From the NCBI GenBank assembly GCA_013397455.1, contig VYZB01000343.1, positions 211,124 through 275,123 of the forward strand: a DNA stretch of 64,000 nt, read 5' to 3'. A program made the position numbers and the translations under genes. Each line of letters begins with the position of its first letter. Position 1 is the stretch's first letter. The notes below the pieces were generated by a model that was given only the letters and a program-made list of their open reading frames with translations, did no database searches and was not told the origin of the DNA. Shown here piece by piece: positions 28,533-38,800 of the stretch. This stretch comes from Crotophaga sulcirostris. Taxonomy: Eukaryota; Chordata; Aves; Cuculiformes; Crotophagidae.

Positions 28533-30849
28533 AACCTGTACAGCAGATGTTTGTCAAAATAACTCTAGTTAAAATAATCCAAGCTACTAGATGAAAACAG
28601 AGGTACAAAAGAAATGAGAACCAATGTTAAATACCATTTAAATCCCTTTCCGTTTTCCATTGTGTTAATAAATTCAGATTAAGATAAGTCTTTAAGGCAG
28701 ATGACTTTAAATGTACATAATTGATTAGTTTGCTGATATGAGAGGGGACTGAAGCCCTTTATTTAGAAAATAATTTAGATCACTGATCTGATGCTGAAAT
28801 TTAGATTCTGTTGAAAGCGCTATTTTGGTGCTTGCTTCGTGAAAGACCCACCAGTTAAAGCTTGCTGTGTATGACTGTTTTAGTCAACCATATTTTCTAG
28901 TCACTTTTTTCTCACATAGCTGAACATATATCTGTAAAGCGTTAACTTGATGCAATTGCAGTTTGCTTGTACAGTGCCATGAAATTATTGACAATAGTGC
29001 AATAAGAAAAATCATGCTGTTTTATAATTTCTTGAATGACTTGCATGGAAGAAAGTTGCATTATTTCCTGCTTTCACAGATTTTTTTTTTCACAGATGTT
29101 TTCACATTGTTTCTGTTTCACTGTTTTCTGCAGCTTCTTGAAGTCTGGGCAGAAAGAATTGTTCTATTCTTTACTTACCAGAGATCAAGTCTGCCATTTG
29201 TTCTCACTTGAACATGTAGTCTGTGTAGGTGGACCAAAAACTAAGAGACTACTGTTCAGAAATCGAGTTTGTATTCACTTAATGAACTAATTGTTGTGCT
29301 GAAATAATGAAAGATTTATTTTCCCTACAGACCCATCTACCAGAGTGTATCTCCCAGTCACGTTTTAAATACATTAACATGTTGTTAGAGCAGCAAGACT
29401 TCAGTCACTTGTGTGTCTTTATGTAGTGGTTCCTTTTTTGTGTGGACATGCACATGGTTCCAGGATTAAATAGTCACTCGGTTTATTGATTATTTATGAA
29501 AAGACTGCTCTGATCAAACTATTACTAAAACTATTTCCTTGCTTCCTACTCCTAGCTTTTGCTGTCCTAAAACAGGATGGGCTGCATTACCGTATTTCTT
29601 ACAAATTCAGCATTACTAGATATGGACCACAGTCTTGCAAGAATATGTATGATTCTGACTTTGACTGCAGTGGAGTTTGGAGTCTGAACTGACAATCAAC
29701 TTCGCTTCTGGTTTTCTATGTCTGAGTCTGATTTCGTCCATCTGTTATCAGGGCCTGTGAAGTACTAATGTTTGTATTGAGTTTGGTAATCAGCACTAAA
29801 TATCTAATGAATTTTGTTGGGCTAAGATATGTTCAGTAGGTAGATTGGACTGTAGTTCTGTACCTTTGCTAGCTGTATTTCCCACGGATTCCTAGCAGAT
29901 GACCGAATCACAGCAAAATTTCCTATGGCTGGTGCTGCAACTGGTGGTCTTCAGCATGAGGGCACACTAGTATGTATTTTTCAGTAATTTGTTTCTCTAG
30001 AGATCCTTTCAGTTGCCTTCTCTTTCTTATTGCTGTTACTGCACATTCTTCCTGAAGCATTGCATGTCTCTAGAAAGCATAAGAATACAGTGTGAAGCCG
30101 TAAGAGACCACAGGTGTGGAACAGTAGCAGTCTTAATCTGATTTTGACAGACGCTAGTTTTTTCTCTTCTGTTCTTTTTTGAGTGTTTCTTTTGTTATTT
30201 TTTTATTTTCTTGTTTGTTTTTTTTTAAAAAATAAAAAATTAAGCATCATGATGTAAACACAGAAACTTAGTATTTAGTTTCAAGAGTGTGCCAGATGGT
30301 CATGAAGCAAGATTTAGTGTGTGCTTTCGAAAGCTTCATTGCCTGTGCTCCTTTACAGGGAAACCTAGCAGAGATGTTTTGCAGGGATGTGATAGCTTTC
30401 TGTATGCATTTTCCAAAGCTAGGTACGAGATTTCTTGAGCTTTGCTTTAATGCCGCCAGCAACAACAGATATTTATTCCTATGCAAGTGAATGTAAGATT
30501 ATTAAAACTAAAGACATATTTTAACATAGATTTAGTGTGTAATTGAGGCTGTAATGACTATGTGTGCATATAGTGCTGCAGTAGGCTAAATTGAAAGGTG
30601 TAAAGTGATACAATGCTATCTTGTACTATTTGTGCTGTAATTGAAAAAGTGGCATAAAAAATAGACTAGTTTGATGACTTGGAACTTATTTTCTTTGGCA
30701 GCATGGGATAGAAGCCTTTAGGAGTCAACTAAGCATTTTTAACATGCCATTATGAATGGATGCAATCAGCCTCTGCTGCATGAATTACTGTCTCAGCAGA
30801 AGGTATTTAGCAAGGAGGGGTGAGCAGAAATGGCTCTGCTGCCATTTGA

Positions 30850-31350
30850 AGCTGCTGTTTGTGAACAGAGAAGACCTTGTGGGAGATGTGACTGCTGGAG
30901 GACGCCTGAGGCACAGTGATCACTCAATGATAGAATTCTCAGTTCTAGGAGGAGTAAGGAAGGAGGGTCAGCAGAACTGCCACCTTGGACTTCCAGAGGG
31001 CAAACTTCGAAATGTTTGGAAGGCTGCTTCATAGAGTTCAGTGGGAGGCAGTTCTAAATGACAAAGGACCCCAAGAGGGCTGGAGGCTCCTCAAAAAGGA
31101 AATCCTGGTGACACAAGAGCAGGCCATCCCCATGTGCCATAAAATGAGTCAGCAGGGAAGAAAACCATCTTGGATGAGCAGAGAGCTTTGTATTGATCTC
31201 AAGAAGAAGAGGAAAGTACACGAGCTTTGGAAGAGGGGGCAGGCATCCCAGGAGGACTACAAGGATGAGGTGAGGTCGTGTAGAGAGAAAATTAGCTGGG
31301 CTTTAGCCCTTCTAGAACTCCCAACTATCCAGCTTGGTGAAAGACAATGA
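30850..31350 (+). pseudogene. CR1 ORF2 endonuclease end and linker remnant
   Basis: A reading in two frames gives the last part of the CR1 endonuclease (segment EDLVGDVTAGG followed by LRHSDHSMIEF) and then the basic linker to the reverse transcriptase (segments PQEGWRLLKKEILVTQEQA and KKKRKVHELWKRGQASQEDY). The conserved SDH near the end of the endonuclease is visible. The first two thirds of the endonuclease are absent because the element is 5'-truncated. Confidence 0.85.
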
Positions 31351-32867
31351 AAAATGTTAACAACAACAGGAGGATCAAGGAGACTCTCCTTCCTTTACTG
31401 GATGCAGGGGGAACAGTAGTGACAAAGGATGGGCATAAGGCTGAGGTACTTAATGCCTTCTTTGCCTCAGTCTTTAATAGTAAGGTAAGATGTTCTCTAG
31501 ATACTCTTCCTCCTGAGCCAGAAGACAGTGAGGGTGAAGCTCTTAACTGTCCAAGAGAATTTGGTTGGAGACCTCCTTGGCCAATTAGACACACACAAGT
31601 CTATGGGGCCAGATGGGATCCACCCAAGGGTATTAAGGGAGCTGGCAGAGGTCCTCGCCAAACCCCTTTCCCTCATCTACCATCAGTCCTGACTGACTGG
31701 GGAAGTTCCTCTTGACTTGAGACTGGCAAATGTTACACCTATTTACAAGAAAGGTTGGAGGGAGGATGCAGGGAACTACAGGCCTCTCAGTCGGACCTCG
31801 GTACCAGGGAAGGTCATGGAGCAGATCATCTTGAGTGCTATCATACAGCACACACAGGACAATCAGGTGATCAGGCCCAGTCAACATGGGTTTATGAAAG
31901 GCAGGTGCTGCCAGACCAACCCGATCTCCTTCTATGACAAGGTTACCCATTTAATGGATGAGGGAAAGGCTGTGGATGTGGTGTAGTTGGACCTTGGTAA
32001 AGCCTTTGACATAATTTCTCACAGTATTCTGCTTGAGAAACTGACTGCCACTGGCCTGGACAGGCACACCCTCTGCTGGGTAAAAAACTGACTGGATGGT
32101 CGGGCCCCAAGAGTGGTGGTAAATGGAGTTAAAGCGAGTTGGAGGCTCGTGACAAGCGATGTTGCTCAGGGTTCAGTGCTGGGTCCATCCTTGTTCAATA
32201 TCTTTATCAACGATCTGGATGAGGAGATTGAGTGCACCCTTAGTAACTTTGTGGATGACACCAAGCTGGGTGGAAGTGCTGGTCTGCTTGAGGGTAGAGA
32301 GGCTCTACAGAGGGATCTGGACAGGCTGGATCCATGGGCTGAAACCAACAGGATGAGGTTCAACAAGGCCAAGTGCCGAGTCCTGCGCTTGGGACACAAC
32401 AACCCCAGGCAGCGTCACAGACTTGAGGGAGAATGGCTGGAGAGCTGCCTGGCAGAGAAGGACCTGGGGATGCTGGTTGACAGCCGGCTGAGTATGAGCC
32501 AGCAGTGGCCCAAGTGGCCAAGAAGGCCAATGGCATCTTGGCCTGTATCAGAAACAGCATGGCCAGCAGGGCCAAGGAAGTGATTGTGCCCCTGTACTCA
32601 GCACTGGTGAGGCCGCAGCTCGAGTGCTGTGTGCAGTTTTGGGCCCCTCACTACCAGAAGGGCATTGAGATACTGGAGCACATCCAGAGAAGGGCAACGA
32701 GGCTGGTGAAGGGGCTGGAGAACAAGTCTTACGAGGAGCGGCTGAGGGAGCTGGGGCTGTTCAGCTTGGAGAAGAGGAGGCTGAGGGGAGACCTCATCAC
32801 TGTCTACAACTGCCTGGAAGGAGGTTGTAGCAAGGTGGGTGTTGGTCTCCTCCCAAGTGACAGGTGA
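31347..32867 (+). pseudogene. CR1 ORF2 reverse transcriptase, broken
   Basis: This is the reverse transcriptase of the plus-strand CR1 copy. Conserved blocks appear in order: AGGTVVTKDGHKAEVLNAFF, a [14 protein letters not shown] block near 31610 in another frame, NYRPLSRTSVPGKVMEQII, QHGFMKGR, the [19 protein letters not shown] block and the catalytic FVDDTKLGG near 32250. Breaks include frame changes near 31560 and 32510 and in-frame stops at 31984-31986 (TAG) and 32089-32091 (TGA). The metal-binding aspartates survive, but no continuous frame does, so no active enzyme is made. Confidence 0.9.
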
Positions 32868-33115
32868 TAAAATGAGGGGAAATGGCCACAAGTTGCACCA
32901 GGGGAGGTTCAGACTAGACATTAGGAAAAAATTCTTTACTGAAAAGGTGATCAGGCACTGGCAGAGGCTCCCAGGGAGGTGGTTGAGTCCCCATCCCTGG
33001 AGATGTTTAAAAGATGGGTAGATAAGTTCCTCAGGGACATGGTTTAATAAGTGGACAAGCACAGTTAGACTTGATGATCTCAGAGGTCTTTTCCAACCAG
33101 ATGATTCTATGATTC

Positions 33116-34048
33116 AGGTTTTGCTTTCTGTTTTTGCTGTGGCTGAGCTTGTCATGGATTACAAGCCAACTGTGTTGAGCAGCCAGTTTCTGCTGGCCTG
33201 CTAGATGTCAGCTTAAAATAAGTTCACTTTGATTCACTTCTGCTTTGCAGGAGAAGACAAAGAGAAGTATTTCTGGATGAGGTGTTAAGGTAGTATAGCT
33301 GTGCTGCAAAAGAGGAATTACCAGAGTGATAGCAGCAAGCCTCCAAGAGTCCTGGAGGTCAGGAAGCAGGCATAAGCCTTGGAACTGAAAGGTTGATACG
33401 GTCCCCTTTATCATCACTTACTGACCCACACTGAATATATATATTTTTGTTTTGTCTGGCTTGATTTGTATCAATATATTTGAGCTTTTAGTCTGACTTG
33501 TCGGATTTTACATCTTTGCCATAAAACTTCATCGGATTTTTTTTTTCCCGATGTATACAAGTGTGTCCTTAAATTTATCCCTCTTCATTGTTCATCTGCT
33601 AATTTCACCTGCTTGCTACCATAAAGCAACAGATGTGAAATAAGCTGGGCAGGACAAGCAAAGGACACTCAAACTAATAGCAAACAGAGTTAGTTCAGGT
33701 GTGTTTGATCTCTGCTTCTCAAATATTTCATGAGTTTACCTGCAAATGTTAGATAAACAAAGGTTTGGAAGAAAATTGTTTTTACTAATATTTTTTGTTA
33801 AATAAACTAGTGGCAATTGACAGTAATGAAGAGTCTAACAGCCTTAAAACTCTTGGATTTTCATTCGTATCACCATGCTAGACTTTCATGTTAAGGTCTC
33901 AGAGAAGACCACACATCACAAGTTCTGTTTTGTGATGTGGAGCCATTATAAATGTGCTGTTCTGTGGGACTATTTAATCTGTTTCCTTTGTGTCGGAGCT
34001 TTGGCAGGAAGTGATCCAGAGCATCCGTGGAAATGAGATTGTGTACAG
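33116..34048. other. Non-coding stretch
   Basis: AT-rich sequence between the long CR1 and a short CR1 tail. I see no exon, RNA gene or repeat in it apart from short T-runs. Confidence 0.6.
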
Positions 34049-34135
34049 TTCACAGTTTCACAGTATCACAAGGTTGGAAAGGACCTCTGAGATCATCAAG
34101 TCCAACCTATAACCCAACACTAACACCAACCCATC
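34049..34135 (-). mobile_element. CR1 LINE, short 3' tail
   Basis: This is the last 87 or so bases of a CR1 in reverse orientation. It starts with TTCACAGTTTCACAGTATCAC (the terminal units in reverse), then AAGGTTGGAAAGGACCTC and GATCATCAAGTCCAACC, and stops after the 'AACACTAACACCAACCC' block. It is a severe 5' truncation. Its terminal units match the copy at 1-173 rather than the GATTCTAT type at 33115, so the two belong to a similar subfamily. Confidence 0.9.
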
Positions 34136-34136
34136 A

Positions 34137-34177
34137 TATTAATCGTTTAATCGTTCATTTAATCATTTAATCGTTCT
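34137..34177. repeat. Short AT-rich tandem repeat (TTTAATCG-like)
   Basis: Directly after the CR1 tail, the words ATTAATCG, TTTAATCG, TTCATTTAATC and ATTTAATCG follow each other. This is a short imperfect tandem array with units of about 8-11 bp. It lies at the 5' truncation point of the CR1 insert and could be local duplication at the integration site. Confidence 0.7.
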
Positions 34178-35662
34178 TTTTCTCTCCCCTCTTGCCTGAT
34201 GGCTGCACTAGAAATAAGTATTATTAGGTTCTGCGCTTCTGGTGTCCTTTACCTTTTAAAGGTCAACTTCTAATGAATTAGACTGAATGGAGGGCTAACA
34301 AAATCTTGACTCTGTTTCAGAGAATTTGGAGACCTTGGTGAAGTCATGTCCACAATGAATTGACTATCAAGGACTGACTTCACTAACACTTCTGAACTCT
34401 CTATGTTATTTGTTTGGGGGCAGAAAGCATATTTTTTTTTTAACATTTGCCTAAACCTAGTCTAAAAAGCGTAAAAGTAATTTGTTGCAGTTCTGGAGGT
34501 CATAGGAAGTTCACAGATAATATGACTTATATCTAAGCATTTGCTGCAACTACCAAGGCAGTGGGGGCAAGGGGAAGTTGGAATCATAGTTGGAGTAGAG
34601 TAACTGCCAGTATGGGGAAGGTAAGGAACCAGCTAATACTGGAAAGGAGGAAGGTGAGATAATGTGGACCTCCAGCAGCCTCAGGATGTGAATTTCCCAC
34701 ACTTGGAAGGTCAACGCTACAACGACAAAACAATACTAGTAAATATGATCTTAAGATTGGGAGAATGTTTTGTTTTATTTTGGTTTTCCCATGTGTGTAA
34801 CTTGTAAATTAGTTTTCCTCTTTGTGGGGAATTCATTTGGTATGTGTGACATTTTCTTTCTAGTTAGTCATTTGACAACTCTCCATCTGGGCCCTGAAGC
34901 CTAGGGTAAAGATCCTCTGCACGATCCTACCCTATGACTGTCTTGAGAGTGATATATAGGTATTGTAGCCTCTTTTTATAGCTCACTTTGTGTTCTTGTT
35001 TGCCCCTGTTGGTTGTTGCTACAAAAAAGTTGTGCTCTTGGCATATAGCAAGGGTTGGGAGAAAAATGCAGGCTAAAGCTCTGAGTGTACTCAAAATATT
35101 CATCGTTATTTCTAAAATTAACTTAGCAAACTGATCGATCTGTCATGCTCTTGGGAACAAAAATATCTGGCTCTGTGAGCTGCAGTATTATCAGGCTGGA
35201 AAAGGGACATAATAGGTCTTGGCTCACAAGACCTTGTGAGTTTCGCCTGGGTAGCTGGAGTTGTGGGTGTTAAGGAATGTATTTTTAGTGTTGGGTAATC
35301 AATGTTGGTGGAAGAAAGCTTGTAACTGTCGTGAAAATGGCAGGAATTGGGAAAGATTTTTGCATGTATAGTGTCACACAAAAGTCTGACTTAAGAATCT
35401 TTCCTGTTAGTGCTCGCACTTTGCCAGCATGTTATGTGGGTTTTTCCTTCTGCTTGCTATTATATATGCACATTCTATTAGGTAGGGGATGTAAAGCCTA
35501 ATGCAAGTGCTGACACTGTCAAATTAGCCATTGCTGTTTATAGCTATTTTCCCTGAATAGCTAACAGGCAGCAAATGACAATGAGACTTTCAGTGGCAGA
35601 AATCTACCGAATATCAATATAAGGCAATAATGGAGTATTTTTGCTTTTATACTGTTTTTCAG
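34178..35662 (+). other. Intron sequence just upstream of the first coding exon of RNF144A
   Basis: No coding or RNA feature is visible. The right end carries a pyrimidine-rich tract and CAG (TACTGTTTTTCAG, ending at 35662), a good splice acceptor. The exon that contains the start codon is therefore spliced to an upstream untranslated exon, and at least the nearest part of this stretch is intron. Where that upstream exon lies cannot be told from the sequence. Confidence 0.75.
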
Positions 35663-35673
35663 ACTGTTCTGCA

Positions 35674-35808
35674 ATGACTACAGCAAGATATAGGCCTACC
35701 TGGGACTTGGTACTTGACCCATTAGTGTCCTGCAAGCTCTGCCTTGGTGAATATCCTGTGGAGCAGATGACAACAATAGCACAATGTCAATGCATCTTCT
35801 GTACCCTG
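35674..35808 (+). CDS. RNF144A: RNF144A coding exon 1 (start codon, RING1 first half)
   Basis: The exon begins at 35663 after a CAG acceptor and has only 11 untranslated bases before ATG at 35674. It encodes residues 1-45, beginning [12 protein letters not shown] and including the RING1 ligands C20, C23, C38, C40 and C43. It ends at a CTG|GTGAGT donor in phase 0. The short leader carries no upstream ATG; the rest of the 5' UTR is on exons that I cannot locate. Confidence 0.97.
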
Positions 35809-38800
35809 GTGAGTTTGCTTTTTTATTAGGCAATAAAAAAATGCACAGTTTTAATTGCAGAAATCGTATGTGTTTCTGCTGGAAGGGTTTCACCCTGAAG
35901 TGTTGATGCTGCAGTGGAAATAAGTACTGTCACTGCGTTCTTGACACAAATGCTAGCAAGAAAACTTTTCTGTTTTCCTGTTTAAAAAAAAAATGAATTT
36001 CTATTCAGCGCTTCTGTGTACTGCTATATGCAGTTACCTCCTCAGCAAGGTTATTCACATTTTCCCTTTCATGTATTAAAGACTTGGATTTGGGGTGTTT
36101 TTGTTGGTGGTTTTTTGGTAGTTGTTTTTTTTTTTCAGAAAAACAACCCAAAAAACCCCACAAACCTTTAGCTCCAACTCTTTCTGGAACAGACATGCAC
36201 ATACTTGTAACTAGAAAAGTACTTAATATATTATGGATTCTAATTTCACTCTATCATAATTACAATCACATAACAGGTTTCATTACCATATTGCACAAAT
36301 GTGTGCCTAGAATAACAAAGCTCTTGTCAGTTAAGTGTAAAAAACTGCTTGGTGAACACAAGTCTAGTATGTAGCAAAGATCATCACAGTAAACTGCTAT
36401 TACTAGTTTAGAAGCAGAGAAACAGAAGTAGTAGTTTCCATCCCTAATCATTGGGAATGAAAATGTTAGATCCTTCAATTTTGCAGTGAGTGCAGATACA
36501 CAAAAATGACCTTGTAACGGTGATTCAGCAGTGGAAAAATTACAGTAACATCAGTAAGAATATAATTTCTGGGATACATGCTTGAAGACACCATGTCATA
36601 AACTAATAACAGGTTCAGACGTGGGATTAGGTGATTTTTAATTTGAAAGACTTTACCAACAAAGTTAGATTTTTGGGGGGAGGAGGTAGAGGTTGTTTTG
36701 TTTCTTGATGTTGAAGAAAAAGGATTTTTTTTAAAGTAGTATTTTTTATTTTTTTTTCTGTTGGTTATTGAGAAGGATTAGGGGGTTGCCAACTGGACAG
36801 CTGCTTCTTGTGGCTTACTGAAAACAACAAAAAAAGCCATGCAAACAACTCTGTTCTTAGTACGTGTAATATTATAAATAGCCCAAGTTTTAACACTGAT
36901 GGGAAAAGAGAAATTTAATACACAGGCAGATCAACAGCTATAGTCTGTTGCAAACACTGCCTACACAATTGAAATAAATATTGCTTCATTATGGACTTTG
37001 AAAGGAGCGTTTGCTCCTTTTTATATAACAGTATATGAAATAAAGGGCTTCATGAAAAACAGAATAATAGGCTTTGTGAAAACTACTCTACTGCACAGTG
37101 GATAGTTCTAGTATTTGCAGCTGAGTTTCCTGTGTCTCTCCCTGTTGCCTGGATGCAGAGAATATTTTTATTTCATTTTTCACTAACATTTAAATGACAG
37201 GAGAAAGTGTGGGTTACCAGTTACATCTTTTCATCTCCACCTTTATCCTTTTGCTGCCATCACAGATCTTCCATTTCTTCTTAGTAGAATATGATTACTG
37301 ACTCCTGCTGCTTCAAAAGATATAATCTGTTGTAGATATTAAAGTGTAACCTTTGTCAATAACCTGTAGGACCTGACATAAGTAACCTTACTGTGGTGAC
37401 TTTGGATTCTTGTGTCAAACTCTAGTCAGGTGGAATGACCAGTCCATTTTTACCACTTGCATTTGATTGTCTTGAATAGTTCATTCAACTTTGTCCTGTT
37501 TAAGTGAACCAGCATACCTTGACTGCTTCTTGTCTGCATTTGTATGAGCTTCACCACGGTGACATTTGAGTACCCTGAAAAAAATCAGTTACCCTAATGC
37601 TTTCCTGTGAATTAATAAAAAATATTACGCTTAATTAATAAGAATCAATCCCAATAATGGCAAGAGGCATTAGCTATAAACCTATCAGAGTCCAGGAATT
37701 CAGCATGAATTCCCAAAGGCCTCCACCTCTACCTTGTGGACAGCTTGCAGGTTAATAAATTGCCTAATATTCTCCTAATGAGTCAGGCAAGATTGTTTAC
37801 CCATTGGCAGTGGTTAAGGAAGAATGTGACAACTTCGCACTGATTCCTCCAGTGACGATTTTCAGAAACTTGGTGTTTTGTCATTGCAGTCCTCAATATA
37901 AACTGTGTTTTGTAAACATCCAAATTTAAAGTTATTGAGAACCAACAAGAAAAAAAAATATCCTTTGGATGGAATCTATGCACAGTAGATCCAGTACATT
38001 ACATTGTACTAGGATAAGTTAAAATACAATTGCAGAAATATTGACCATCTCTATTTTGTTCTTGATGGACCAGTATATAATTTTGTTTTGGCTTCTTGCT
38101 TTTATGTAAATGATCTGAGGTAGCTGATGGCCCCTACAGTGATAGGAGTGAAAAAGGGATGTCCATTACAGGTGTGAAAGCTGTTTTGGCAGCAGCTCTT
38201 GCTCCTAGCCCTAGCCTTTCTGTCTAAACCACGAGTATGTATTAAAAAGAGATCTCTCAAGTGCAGTGCTACTGGTATGTAGGCAGAATTTAGACCAACA
38301 TGCAGATTTCTCAATCCTATAATATTTTTGTCTGCAAGCCTTTGCTCTTTATAACCGTAGAAGTGCTGTGGTAAAGATCTCATGAAGGGTTGTCTCTTCC
38401 CGACACTTACACGATAACACAACATTGCTATTCAGAAAGATAGAATGAGGACACTGTTTCCTTTTGCTCTCTGGCAGGGCTGTGCACGAATTGAATAGAG
38501 CAGGCTGCCACTCCTCTGCTGATAAGGCATAGATTCTACGATTTCCCATTGTACTGTTTTGCCAGTTGTGGCTATTAATGCAATAGTCCATTATGGTTTT
38601 TATCAGTATAATCGTTAATGCGCACACAATGCTGTGAGCTCTCAAGTTTTGTGTATTTCATCCATTAGGAATGTACCGGTCATTGGATTACACAGGGTAC
38701 CAGAGGAACAGAAGTCTAGAGAGTAGAAAGGAAAACAAGCTATCTGCTGTTGGCTTTTTGTTTGGTGGTTTTTCCGAGTATTGTCAAGGGGCAAACTAAT

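Larger units (their letters stand above)
14846..30834. other. Non-coding stretch between two CR1 copies
   Basis: I see no exon, RNA gene or transposon in this 16 kb. Minor features are a short GT tract at 19071-19086 and a very AT-rich block at 28345-28532. Short reading frames are scattered on both strands. The longest, about 157 codons on the minus strand at 20201-20674, has no recognisable domain and overlaps other chance frames. This is probably intron or upstream flank of RNF144A. Confidence 0.6.
30835..33115 (+). mobile_element. CR1 LINE, 2.3-kb degraded copy
   Basis: This is a long but 5'-truncated CR1 element in sense orientation to RNF144A. In order it carries: the end of the apurinic-type endonuclease (a GHSDH-like block reading LRHSDHSMIEFSVLGG, about 30890-30950); a linker with LKKKRKVHELWKRGQASQEDY; the reverse-transcriptase palm with FVDDTKLGG near 32250; the C-terminal thumb region to about 32870; and the 3' UTR. 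It ends in GATTCTATGATTC at 33115. The coding region is broken by several frame changes and in-frame stops. The left boundary is uncertain by a few tens of bases. Confidence 0.94.

Noticed and set aside
32166..33062. Several minus-strand frames over the long CR1
   Set aside because: They are antisense shadows of the CR1 reverse-transcriptase region, whose sense frame carries the recognisable motifs.
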